Shown here: positions 20,903 through 29,442 of the stretch, piece by piece
Position numbering within the stretch: position 1 is the stretch's first letter
How the letters are laid out: every line of letters starts with the position of its first letter
Assembly: GCA_006503475.1 (NCBI GenBank)
Contig: RSEH01000009.1
Location: 62,001 to 126,000, forward strand
DNA length: 64,000 bases
Source: Stentor roeselii
Lineage: Eukaryota > Ciliophora > Heterotrichea > Heterotrichida > Stentoridae
Direction of reading: 5' to 3'
Notes under the pieces: generated by a model
Seen by the model: the letters and a program-made list of their open reading frames with translations, nothing else
The model's database searches: none
Told to the model about the DNA's origin: nothing
Translations under genes and position numbers: made by a program

Positions 20903-21286
20903 TTATTTGTTGCTTTTACGACGGAAAAGAAAACCTTCTAAATGCAGGTCGATTTGTTTCAGTGATCGTGATTTTGATGATTCGATTAAAGAACTCAAGT
21001 TTTTAGGAGAAGGAAAAACTGGAGATTTTCGAGATTCGCCTCTTGACTTGAAAAGCTTTAGTTTCGCTGTGTGGATGTTGACTGGGATTAGAAGTTGCTT
21101 CTTTATTTTTGGCTTACGTGGCATGCTTAATCGTTTAAAACGCTCGAAATCTACGAAGAAATTTAACTCTTGATTTAACTTTATTGTTGGAGGTCTTTGA
21201 GGGCAAAGGTGAGGAAGAGAATCGTGCTTGCTTCGGATTGGGTTTTCGATATCGGGGTGGGTTGGAGAGTTGATGTGAGGATGCAT
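20903..21286 (-). CDS. Small basic hypothetical protein
   Basis: The 127-aa frame has no recognised domain. It is rich in Ser, Lys, Arg and Pro with SRGESRKSPVFPSPKNL in the middle, suggesting a disordered, possibly phosphorylated protein. Support comes from its place in a regular run of co-directional genes (17 nt after the STPGR stop, 21 nt before the next start) and the TATAATTAT just before its ATG. It could be a lineage-specific basal-body or cytoskeletal protein; that is speculation. Confidence 0.55.
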   Translation of the reverse strand: MHPHINSPTHPDIENPIRSKHDSLPHLCPQRPPTIKLNQELNFFVDFERFKRLSMPRKPKIKKQLLIPVNIHTAKLKLFKSRGESRKSPVFPSPKNLSSLIESSKSRSLKQIDLHLEGFLFRRKSNK

Positions 21287-21303
21287 ATAATTATAATAAA
21301 TAT

Positions 21304-22166
21304 CTATTTCCCGAGATTAACATAATTCGGATAATTTGCAAACACAATCTGTGTTTTATAGCTTCCAGGCCCAGGGACTTTCATGCAACTGCTTTCTTTT
21401 TTCTTATCACCTGCAAATGTCCATTGAGGTCCGGACAATGTTGAAATTTTTTCATATGTTCCAGGTCCTGGATTTGCAATAAGATCTTCATTCAAACTTT
21501 TATATTCTTTTCTCTGTTTTCCAACGATCCAAGCAGGAGATTTTTCAAAAACGATGCTATTTTTCAGTTGATATTGACCCGGTCCTGGGACTGGGTCCTT
21601 TATTTTTACTTGAAATTTAGGTCTGATTGAAAAGCTAGGACCGTCTTTCTTGTCCCTAATTTCATAAACACCTGGCCCAGGAACGGAATTTTTCCTATTT
21701 TTCGGAATTTGATAAAAGGTATTGATCCTGACTTTTAATTACACAGATTACTTCCCCTCTGTGGACTTGATTCCGGGCTAGAATCTGGGAAGTTTTCCGC
21801 AGCTGAGGCTGTTCTTCTTTTTGACTTCATCTGAGATGAACAGGGTGATGGGTACCTTGGAGTTTGATAAGATCTGAAGCCACCCTCCCCTGTACACAGT
21901 CCATCTCTACCGATTTTCCCAGCCCTGCTTAAATCTTACAACGTCCAAGAAGGTGACGTGGCATTCAAATTCGTTGAGTAGCTTCCAGGTCCAGGAGTTA
22001 AATTTTCAGCAGTCCAGGGTTTTCGCTGAGATGAGCCAAGCCTGTATTTGGGCGAACTGAAAAGGTTTGAAGTGTTTGGAGAGTAAGACCCTGGTCCTGG
22101 AGATTCCTTAAGCGGCATGTAGTACTTTTTCCCAGTAAAAGAATAAACAGGAGGACTATCCTTCAT
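21304..22166 (-). CDS. STPGR/SHIPPO repeat protein (ciliary microtubule associated), two introns
   Basis: Six copies of the P-G-P-G-x-Y motif occur across three exons, the signature of SHIPPO/ODF3 (CIMAP) proteins that bind axonemal or cortical microtubules. The first intron, 21925-21939, is the usual 15 nt. The second must remove 17 nt (21728-21744, GTGTAA...CAG) or 20 nt (21732-21751) to keep frame; with 17 nt the protein is 276 aa. A canonical 15-nt intron nested inside would give a stop at once. Located 14 nt after the NDR kinase stop. Confidence 0.8.
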
Positions 22167-22180
22167 TTATTTAATACAAA

Positions 22181-23587
22181 TCATTTATAAACACCCTTAA
22201 TCTCATCAAGTTCCTTAATCGCATTCAACAAATAATAATTTGCATCATCTTCCTTCGTATAAGTATAAGCAGGGAAATTCGGGTCCTTCCTCTTCTTCTT
22301 CGCAATAACTTCACTACTATAAAACGGTTCAGTTTCCTCAAACTTATCAAAATTCGACGTATCATCCATTCCTTTCAACTCAGGAACCCAAGGCGGTCTA
22401 CTTTTTCTAATATTTTCCCAATCAACTCCATTAAAAAACGGGTGTCTTTTAATCTCTTCAGCTCCATGAAGTCCAAGTCGATTTCCAGAATCACTTACAA
22501 GTTTTCTAATCAAATCAGTAACTTCTCTTGATAAATTCGCTTCTCTCGGAATGACAAAAGTTTTCTTCCAATGCAAAATTTTCTGACAAGTAGTGCTTGG
22601 GTCATCAGCGAAAAAAGGCGGGTACCCGACGACCATTTCATATAAAATAACGCCGACGCTCCACCAGTCGACGCTTTCGTCGTAGCCTTTGCGGGCGAAG
22701 ACCTCTGGAGCGATGTAGTCCGGAGTGCCGACTGTTGAATAAGCGAGTTTTCGGCTTCTTTTGAATTCGGTTTTTCTGTCGAGAAGTTGCTTGTATTTTG
22801 CCTCTTCTTCGAATTTTGTTAGGTTGCTGTAGGGACTTTCGAAGTTTATGTCACTTTGCTTGCATAAACCGAAATCTGATAATTTTACGTGACCTGTGTT
22901 GTCGATTAGGATGTTGTCGGGCTTTAGGTCTCGGTGGATGTAGTTTAACTTGTGAACGGATTCTACTGCTAGGATTGTCTCTGCTATGTAAAATCTTGCC
23001 TCGAGCTCTGGAAGGATGTCTCGTTTTATTAACATTGTCATCAGGTCACCTCCTGCCAGGTACTCCATCACCAAATAAAGATACTTCTCATCCTGAAAGC
23101 TAACCTTCAAGTCAATAATCCAATCATTTTTCGCCAAAGCAAGAACATTCCTCTCAGCCCTGACATGAGTCGTCTGATTTTTCTTAAGCATTTCAGCCTT
23201 ATTCATCTTTTTAAGTGCAAATATTTCACTAGTCTGTTTATGCCTGACAACTCTAACCTCTCCAAAGGCTCCTCTTCCAATAAGTGTGAGAGGTTCATAA
23301 TCAAAAATATTGACCCTTCTCCTTTTATTCCTAAGTACTTCTGCTTCCTTCTTAAAGATCTGGTTCTTAATGAGTTCTTGTTCTACATTCGAAAGTGAAA
23401 GTTCAGTCATTTTTTGACCAAGTTCTTCCCAAGCTGATTTCTTAACACTTTCTTCTTTTTTAATCTTCGAGTAGCGCATCTCGATGTAAGACTTGGCAGC
23501 TTGAGCCTTTTCTTTTGTCTGAGAAGAAATGACGACATCTTCCTTCTGATCCCTTTTCCTCGTCGGAGTGACTCTAGAGTTGTCCAT
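22181..23587 (-). CDS. NDR/LATS-family AGC protein kinase
   Basis: The 468-aa kinase is complete. An N-terminal helical region (about 30-85) corresponds to the MOB-binding part of NDR kinases. The kinase core has GRGAFGEV (about 98-105), HRDLKPDNIL (about 217), SDFGLCK and, after the long insert typical of NDR, STVGTPDYIAPE. The C-terminal hydrophobic motif PNFPAYTYT is where an MST/Hippo-type kinase would phosphorylate. NDR kinases act with MOB in cell morphogenesis, division and ciliary or cortical patterning. It ends in TGA, one proof that TGA is a stop here. Confidence 0.92.
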   Translation of the reverse strand: MDNSRVTPTRKRDQKEDVVISSQTKEKAQAAKSYIEMRYSKIKKEESVKKSAWEELGQKMTELSLSNVEQELIKNQIFKKEAEVLRNKRRRVNIFDYEPLTLIGRGAFGEVRVVRHKQTSEIFALKKMNKAEMLKKNQTTHVRAERNVLALAKNDWIIDLKVSFQDEKYLYLVMEYLAGGDLMTMLIKRDILPELEARFYIAETILAVESVHKLNYIHRDLKPDNILIDNTGHVKLSDFGLCKQSDINFESPYSNLTKFEEEAKYKQLLDRKTEFKRSRKLAYSTVGTPDYIAPEVFARKGYDESVDWWSVGVILYEMVVGYPPFFADDPSTTCQKILHWKKTFVIPREANLSREVTDLIRKLVSDSGNRLGLHGAEEIKRHPFFNGVDWENIRKSRPPWVPELKGMDDTSNFDKFEETEPFYSSEVIAKKKRKDPNFPAYTYTKEDDANYYLLNAIKELDEIKGVYK

Positions 23588-23607
23588 TTAGACTATTTAA
23601 AAACCAT

Positions 23608-25806
23608 TTAAGTGAAAAAAGATTCTAAACGTTTTTCTAATTCTTCAGCTTTTTTCATCATTTTTTGATATTTTTGTGAATTTTGAGTTAAACTTGTAAG
23701 TTCTTTATAGTCTTTTATTGCCAGCAGGGCTTCTTCATGGTTTTTATTCAGTTTTAACGAAAATTTGCTGATGTAGTATAAAAATTTGCCCTTGGAACAA
23801 AGAGAAAAGTTACTTGTTTGGCCTCTTCGAGGAGATGTTATTGTTGATAGTGGAATTGAACTTTCTTCATCGAGTTCTGTTTGGATTGAAAGTCTTTTGA
23901 AGGCGCAAAATTCTTTAAATTTTGGATTTGGTTTTATTTTTCTTCCGCTGGAAGATTTTTGATCGATGTTCGGGTTTTGAAAAGGCTTGAAAGGGTTTGA
24001 ATGAGACTCGCTTGGACTTACTAGACCGGAAAAGTCTTTTAGGTTTTTTTGGGATTTTAATTGGGTTATGTAGGGAAGTTTCAGTGATGCGAATGGAGGA
24101 ATGAATCTGGAGAAAAGTCGTAGAGTGAAAAAACATTTGTTGTATAAACGGTTTTCGAATAGGAGTTTGGAGTAGGCTAGGTTTACTTTTACCCAGGTTT
24201 GAATAGGCATCTGATTAGACTGAACCCTCGCAAGTAAAGACTTAAAAATATTTTCCTTATTCAAAGGTTCAAACTCAATCAACTTGAAATAAGCCGCAAT
24301 TTCAAGTCTAGACGAAGAAATCATAGCCCTTAAATTATTCACCGCTTCATGTCGATCCCCCATCAAAAATCTAATCTCAGAACAAAGCAAATCAGCCGTG
24401 GGTTTATGCATTTCAGAAACAATCTGACACTTTTCCAGCGCTTCAGAAAGTCTTCTTCTATTTTTAATATTTTGCTGAATTTCAAGCACAACATGCATAA
24501 AACCTTGAAGTCCCAAATAAATCTGCCGAACTTCTTTAAATTTGAGTTTATTATTGTTATCCAAGGTCTTCATCGCTTTAACAGCGTATTTAAAGACTTC
24601 AGGCAATTGCCGTGTGAAGAGATAAGCTTTAACCAGCCAAAAATAAAGTTTTCCTTTTCTAGAATAGTCTGAAACACGAAGAAGTTCACGAAGAGTCCCT
24701 TTCCCGATACCTGAAAATGCGAAATCTTCAGAAAGTACGCAAAATTTTCCAAGGTAGAATAAAAAGACTGGGTATTGAGGATGTTCCAGGAATTTTTTAT
24801 GAAGTAAATCGATGGAATTGGTGAATTTTCCTGTTAAGTAGTAGGATTTCGCGAGTTTCATGCAGAAGAGGATGTAAAAATGATCGAAATCGTCTGAGGT
24901 TATTTTGAGGAATGCTTCACTTGCGATTTCTAGACATTTTTCGTAGTCTTTTAGGTGTTTGTAGAAACTCCAGCAGAGGTAGTAAGGCTCTGGTCGTTTG
25001 GAGTAGTTTGCTATTAACTCGAGTAGTAAAGGACCTGCACTTGGGTCGTTTTCTCGCATGTAGATCACGCTCCAGGCTAGGTATCCGTAAAAGTCGCTGA
25101 GATCTTTTAGTTGTTTTGCGTAGAATCTACTTGGCTCAATGTCTACCCCTTCAACAAGCTGTCCAGAAACACTAACCATTAACAAAAGCCAAATAGCTTC
25201 CACATTAGAACTAAACCTTTCCAACTTCCTGCAACATTTCTTCAAAGCATTCTTAACTCCAACATCATGTCTAGAATTAAAACAACACCCGGTGCTCTCC
25301 TCTTTTTTTTCCCTAACATTCTGCGCAACAAGTATCTTAAGCATTAACTTCCAAAGTTTATAATCAACTCTTTCAATCTGCAAAACCTGAGCTTTTTTCA
25401 AGAATTCAAGCGACATTCCAAAGTTCTTCCTAAAGCACATCAACTTTCCAGCTTCAAAAAGTTCCTCATGACTCCAATTTTCAATTTCACTTTCAATAAG
25501 TCGTTTATCCATCTCAATAAACCTAAGATCAGACATGAAATTCTTCTTATCAGATCCAGAAAGAATACAAAATTCAATAATAGGAAAAGTTTCAGGGTTT
25601 TCAAAAATTTCATCAATTAACGTCCCAATTGAACTAAAAGAACTTCCAATGTTGATAATCGAAGGATTTGTCATAGGTACTTCATGATTATTTAAAAACG
25701 CTTTCGCGTTTTTAAGTGTAATAGTTCTTTGCTTCAAAAGTGAATTTTTTCTAGAAATTTTTAAAGAACTCTGAAGAACAGCAAGAAAATAGCTGTCAAG
25801 TGACAT
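23608..25806 (-). CDS. TPR-like helical repeat protein
   Basis: The 732-aa protein carries many degenerate helix pairs of TPR type, clearest at about 230-450 (YEKCLEIASEAFLKI, TGKFTNSIDLLHKKFLEH, LPEVFKYAVKAMKTL). A Ser-rich linker lies at about 575-660, followed by a last helical segment. No catalytic motif is present. Such proteins are adaptors or complex scaffolds; I do not recognise a named family. It sits between the kelch and NDR genes with gaps of 27 and 20 nt. Confidence 0.75.
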   Translation of the reverse strand: MSLDSYFLAVLQSSLKISRKNSLLKQRTITLKNAKAFLNNHEVPMTNPSIINIGSSFSSIGTLIDEIFENPETFPIIEFCILSGSDKKNFMSDLRFIEMDKRLIESEIENWSHEELFEAGKLMCFRKNFGMSLEFLKKAQVLQIERVDYKLWKLMLKILVAQNVREKKEESTGCCFNSRHDVGVKNALKKCCRKLERFSSNVEAIWLLLMVSVSGQLVEGVDIEPSRFYAKQLKDLSDFYGYLAWSVIYMRENDPSAGPLLLELIANYSKRPEPYYLCWSFYKHLKDYEKCLEIASEAFLKITSDDFDHFYILFCMKLAKSYYLTGKFTNSIDLLHKKFLEHPQYPVFLFYLGKFCVLSEDFAFSGIGKGTLRELLRVSDYSRKGKLYFWLVKAYLFTRQLPEVFKYAVKAMKTLDNNNKLKFKEVRQIYLGLQGFMHVVLEIQQNIKNRRRLSEALEKCQIVSEMHKPTADLLCSEIRFLMGDRHEAVNNLRAMISSSRLEIAAYFKLIEFEPLNKENIFKSLLARVQSNQMPIQTWVKVNLAYSKLLFENRLYNKCFFTLRLFSRFIPPFASLKLPYITQLKSQKNLKDFSGLVSPSESHSNPFKPFQNPNIDQKSSSGRKIKPNPKFKEFCAFKRLSIQTELDEESSIPLSTITSPRRGQTSNFSLCSKGKFLYYISKFSLKLNKNHEEALLAIKDYKELTSLTQNSQKYQKMMKKAEELEKRLESFFT

Positions 25807-25833
25807 TTCTATTTAACGAAATAAATTATTAAC

Positions 25834-27270
25834 TCACTGAGGAAAAAACCTGGTATTTCTCCTAATAACCATTCGAATGGGATTTTCTTTCCTTCTTCCT
25901 TCCAGTCCTTCAATTGTATCCTGGTTCGTTTCCAGGACCCACAAGTCATTAGTAGCAAAAGAACTGAGACTCATTCCTCCAAAGCATAAAAGTCTTGACC
26001 CAGAAACAGCAGAAGCGATTCCCCAAACAGCAAGAGGAACATTTCCACAGATATCAACAGACTCCCACCGACAACAAGGAACATTAAAAGCGACGATATC
26101 CCCAACAGAGCTCTGTCCTGACCTACTGAACAATGAATCATTTCTGCCACCTACAAATACTAAAAACTTTCCACAAACCCCAGCAGAATGACCGTATCGG
26201 GCAAGAGGGGAACTACCTGCAGGTTCTATTTTCAAGAGTTTTACTAAACTTTTATCTGTTCTTGATACTTTTTTCAATGGCTGGATCAGGTGCAGGTCGT
26301 TTAAGACTATTCCTAAATCATTCATTCCTCCGAAAATGTAAATTCCTGAGTTTTTTTTGGTGAAGTCTTCATCAAAAACTCCTGGAATGTTGAAGATGTC
26401 GAAGTTGTTTTGCTTTAAAATGTTTGGGTGAAAAACGCAGGTCATTGAAAAGGAATGTCTTGGACCTGCCTTTGTTGAGTCTTTTGTGAATTTTAATGGA
26501 AACCATTGCATTTGGTCTAAGTGAACTGCTTGGAAATCGCTTAGGACTTCAGAGTTGTTGTTTATTCCTCCGTAGATTAACATTGAGTTGCCTAAGATAC
26601 TTGCTCCGTGGTTTCGTCGAGGGTCTGCCAGACGACCTAAGGGCTTGTAGATCTTCCAGTGAAGGGATTGAGTGTCGAGAATGTGGATTAAGGGAGAACA
26701 TGTTCGTGTGTGAAGGGAAGAGTTGAATGCACCCGCTCCTCCGTATACTACTAAAAAGGTACGGAAGGCTAGAGTTGTGTGACCGTCTCTAGGTTCAGGC
26801 ATCTCCATATCCTTAACAGGGTTAATAGTACTCCAGCTGAGTCTCTCATAATTCAAACATTTCAATTCATTCAGTCGATCCCCTTTCTGTCCCCCAAAAA
26901 GGTAAAAATCATTTCCAATGCTAGTCAAAGTTGCACCCACACGACTAGCTGGAATATTTCCATAGGTTCTTTTTGAACTCCAGGAAAATAACACGTTTTT
27001 CACTCTTTGCACCTTGTTTGCAAAGTCAACAAATTGGACGTGATTTTCTGAAGAATAACGTTGGATTAGACTGTCAAGAAAAGGAAGAGAAGAGTTTTGA
27101 TGGTCGTTTAAAGACTTTTTAGGAGTCAGCAAGGCTTGGGATGAAAGGTCCATATTTGAGGTAAAGGCTCGAGGAGGAGTTATGTGAGTTCTTGGACCGA
27201 TTTTTACTTTAGGTTGAAGCTTGGGAAGTTTCAGGTTTCTATCTGAGATTGATCGTTTTTTAGATATCAT
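25834..27270 (-). CDS. Kelch-repeat beta-propeller protein
   Basis: The 478-aa protein shows six double-glycine blades: YLFGGQKG, LVVYGGAGAF, MLIYGGINNN, GIYIFGGMND, LVFVGGRNDS and LLCFGGMSLS. The N-terminal 90 residues are basic and probably disordered. No BTB or F-box is attached. Kelch propellers bind proteins, often actin or ubiquitin-ligase partners; no specific role can be assigned. It is the first gene of a six-gene minus-strand run and is divergent from the RBR gene, with 50 bp between the two start codons. Confidence 0.88.
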   Translation of the reverse strand: MISKKRSISDRNLKLPKLQPKVKIGPRTHITPPRAFTSNMDLSSQALLTPKKSLNDHQNSSLPFLDSLIQRYSSENHVQFVDFANKVQRVKNVLFSWSSKRTYGNIPASRVGATLTSIGNDFYLFGGQKGDRLNELKCLNYERLSWSTINPVKDMEMPEPRDGHTTLAFRTFLVVYGGAGAFNSSLHTRTCSPLIHILDTQSLHWKIYKPLGRLADPRRNHGASILGNSMLIYGGINNNSEVLSDFQAVHLDQMQWFPLKFTKDSTKAGPRHSFSMTCVFHPNILKQNNFDIFNIPGVFDEDFTKKNSGIYIFGGMNDLGIVLNDLHLIQPLKKVSRTDKSLVKLLKIEPAGSSPLARYGHSAGVCGKFLVFVGGRNDSLFSRSGQSSVGDIVAFNVPCCRWESVDICGNVPLAVWGIASAVSGSRLLCFGGMSLSSFATNDLWVLETNQDTIEGLEGRRKENPIRMVIRRNTRFFPQ

Positions 27271-27320
27271 TGAAATTAATCAATATATACGAATGTTAAA
27301 TTTCTGAAATTTCGATTATA

Positions 27321-28355
27321 ATGGGAAACACTCAATCAGAAAACAACCCAAGCAAACCATCTCCTTGTAACTGCAGTTCTCGCAACAAAAGCACTTTAAT
27401 CCAGATCTGTCTCTGCCCATCAAAATGCAAAGAATGCGCTTTATTCTCATTAAAATACGAATCAAACTGCCCTAAATGCCAAAAGCAATACACCTGTTCA
27501 GAACGAGAAAAAATCCGTGAAAAGTACCAAGAAAAATGTGGAAACTGCAACATTAACACCCTGTACTTCGAAATATTTTACTGCAACCATCAAGTTTGCA
27601 CGATTTGTTACATGAACAACGAGAACTGCCCCATTTGCAAAGTCGGCAAAAAAGAACCTGAAACTTTTCGAATCGAGGAAAAATTTTGTCCAGTCTGTTG
27701 TGAATCTTTAACGAATTTCAATCAGAACACCTTAGCCTGCAGTCATCTTTACTGCAACAACTGTTTAAGATTTTACATCCATTCAGAAATTGACTCAGAA
27801 TACGAAAAAAATGAGATTTTTCAGAAACAAGGAATAAAATGTCTTGAATGTGATGTTTTGATATCTGAAAGAGTTGTTGATCAGCTTATTGAACCACATT
27901 ATTTAATTAAGTTGATGAAAATACTTAATAAGGATATAATTGAATGTCCGAAATGTTTATTGACTTGTGAGGCTGTTGAAGAAACTGTTAGATGTCAGTG
28001 TGGGCATCATTATTGTAAAACTTGCAAAAAAATACCGAGTTCTTGTGACTGTGAAAAAAATGAAAATTTTCAGATTACAGAAGATATGTCGATTTGCCCA
28101 GGGTGTAAATCTGTTTATCTTAAAGATGAAAAATGTGACCATGTTTCTTGTGCAAATCCTAAGTGTAAAGCTGAATTTTGCTTTAGATGTTCAGCTTTTC
28201 GATCGCCTACTATTAATCATGGAAATCACTACCATCGACCTAATTGTAGTTATTTTGAGGACTTTCAAGGAAGTGATGTTATGATGAGAGATTGCACACA
28301 GTGTAGAAAAGCTGGAAAGCTTTGTGCTCGGCCAGGAAATTTAATACTTAAGTAA
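27321..28355 (+). CDS. RBR (RING-IBR-RING2) E3 ubiquitin ligase
   Basis: The 344-aa protein has an N-terminal Cys-rich region (about 18-110), then RING1 (CPVCCESL...CSHLYCNNC, about 121-150), an IBR (about 205-250) and RING2 (CPGCKSVYLKDEKCDHVSC). The Cys of EKCDH occupies the place of the catalytic, ubiquitin-accepting Cys of RBR ligases. The start MGNTQS fits N-myristoylation, with Gly2 and Ser6, so membrane attachment is plausible. Shared promoter space with the divergent kelch gene is 50 bp, with GATTATA directly before the ATG. Confidence 0.85.
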   Translation: MGNTQSENNPSKPSPCNCSSRNKSTLIQICLCPSKCKECALFSLKYESNCPKCQKQYTCSEREKIREKYQEKCGNCNINTLYFEIFYCNHQVCTICYMNNENCPICKVGKKEPETFRIEEKFCPVCCESLTNFNQNTLACSHLYCNNCLRFYIHSEIDSEYEKNEIFQKQGIKCLECDVLISERVVDQLIEPHYLIKLMKILNKDIIECPKCLLTCEAVEETVRCQCGHHYCKTCKKIPSSCDCEKNENFQITEDMSICPGCKSVYLKDEKCDHVSCANPKCKAEFCFRCSAFRSPTINHGNHYHRPNCSYFEDFQGSDVMMRDCTQCRKAGKLCARPGNLILK

Positions 28356-28765
28356 TAAGATTTAGTTTAAAAGTGGATAATCTTGCTCAAGAATATTATT
28401 CTGAAAAACTAGTGAGTAAGAAATACAAGAACCTGTTAATTGGCTTGTTAATAATTTACGTATTCAATAATGAATGATTTCAGACGTCTTAATCAACACT
28501 CACGACCTGTTAATAATAATCCATCTGCAAATAATCAACAATCTAGAAATATCATGATAATCCATTCATTAAAAACTCGCATCCATGTTAATAATAATCC
28601 AAAATCAACGCCTACTAATAATCAATCCATTAATAATCATCATACCCATTAGAAATTTACTCTCAATAAATCATCGAAAATAACTACAAAAATATTGAAA
28701 AAGAAGTATTTAGATACCTTCTTTAACCCCAGCTTAGTCCTCTCAAATAATCCTTCAAGTATTAA
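28356..28765. other. Intergenic region with AATAAT-rich low complexity
   Basis: Contains a low-complexity stretch (28495-28645) with repeated TTAATAATAATCC-like words. A 60-codon Asn-rich frame at 28470-28652 exists, but nothing supports it as a gene. Confidence 0.45.
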
Positions 28766-29434
28766 ATGGCTTTACTTCTTGACCTTCCTGACGACCTAGT
28801 CCTTAACTACGTGCTTCTTTTCATAGGCAAGGTCGAAGAAATCCTCATTCTTCGCGAAGTAAGTAAAAGCTTCAACGAAAAAATCGAGATGCTGCTTCTT
28901 GCCATCATCGAACTTGACCTAATAAAGCTGGAGTCTTTAAAATCTGACGAGCTCTTCACCAGCAAAAGGCCTCGGCTGGAAGAACTGGAAGATTTGATAA
29001 AATTTCAGAGTTTTCGCTTAAAATCATTGCCTTTAATTCAAACTCCTGAAAGTTTTGATTTGATGATTGGACAGGGACTGATGTGCCTTTCTCGAAACTC
29101 GATTAATTCAGAGCCTTTAGAAGAAATTGATTATTTTTTAAACTATACGATGATCACGGAACTTAAACAAGTGCTTTCCTTGGAATGCACTCGAGAAGTT
29201 CATCAAAAAGCGAATGAAATGTGTTTGAATGCCCTGGCATTGCCCGTGACAATCAACGAAAAGCAGCGAAAGCTGCTGAACTGGTTAACCGGTTCTCTAA
29301 AAATGTTAGAAATTTTTTTCAGTCTCGAGCCAAACTACCAAAACCTGCAAAAACTCAAAGAAATTCATGATTTTCACGAAAAACGAGTCAGACAAATCAG
29401 TCATCATTTCGGTGTATTCCAAACTTTTAACTAA
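28766..29434 (+). CDS. F-box-like protein
   Basis: The 222-aa protein begins LLLDLPDDLVLNYVLLFIGK and continues REVSKSFNEKI, the spacing of an F-box (LP..., L...V......S/K.F), which recruits SKP1 in SCF ubiquitin ligases. The rest is helical with no recognised substrate domain. Only 8 nt separate its stop from the next gene's ATG on the same strand, so the two may be co-transcribed. The F-box call is moderate because the motif is degenerate. Confidence 0.65.
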   Translation: MALLLDLPDDLVLNYVLLFIGKVEEILILREVSKSFNEKIEMLLLAIIELDLIKLESLKSDELFTSKRPRLEELEDLIKFQSFRLKSLPLIQTPESFDLMIGQGLMCLSRNSINSEPLEEIDYFLNYTMITELKQVLSLECTREVHQKANEMCLNALALPVTINEKQRKLLNWLTGSLKMLEIFFSLEPNYQNLQKLKEIHDFHEKRVRQISHHFGVFQTFN

Positions 29435-29442
29435 TAATTATC

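Noticed and set aside
28470-28652. A 60-codon Asn-rich frame between the RBR and F-box genes.
   Set aside because: Explained by AATAAT-rich low-complexity DNA; no domain and codon use unlike neighbours.
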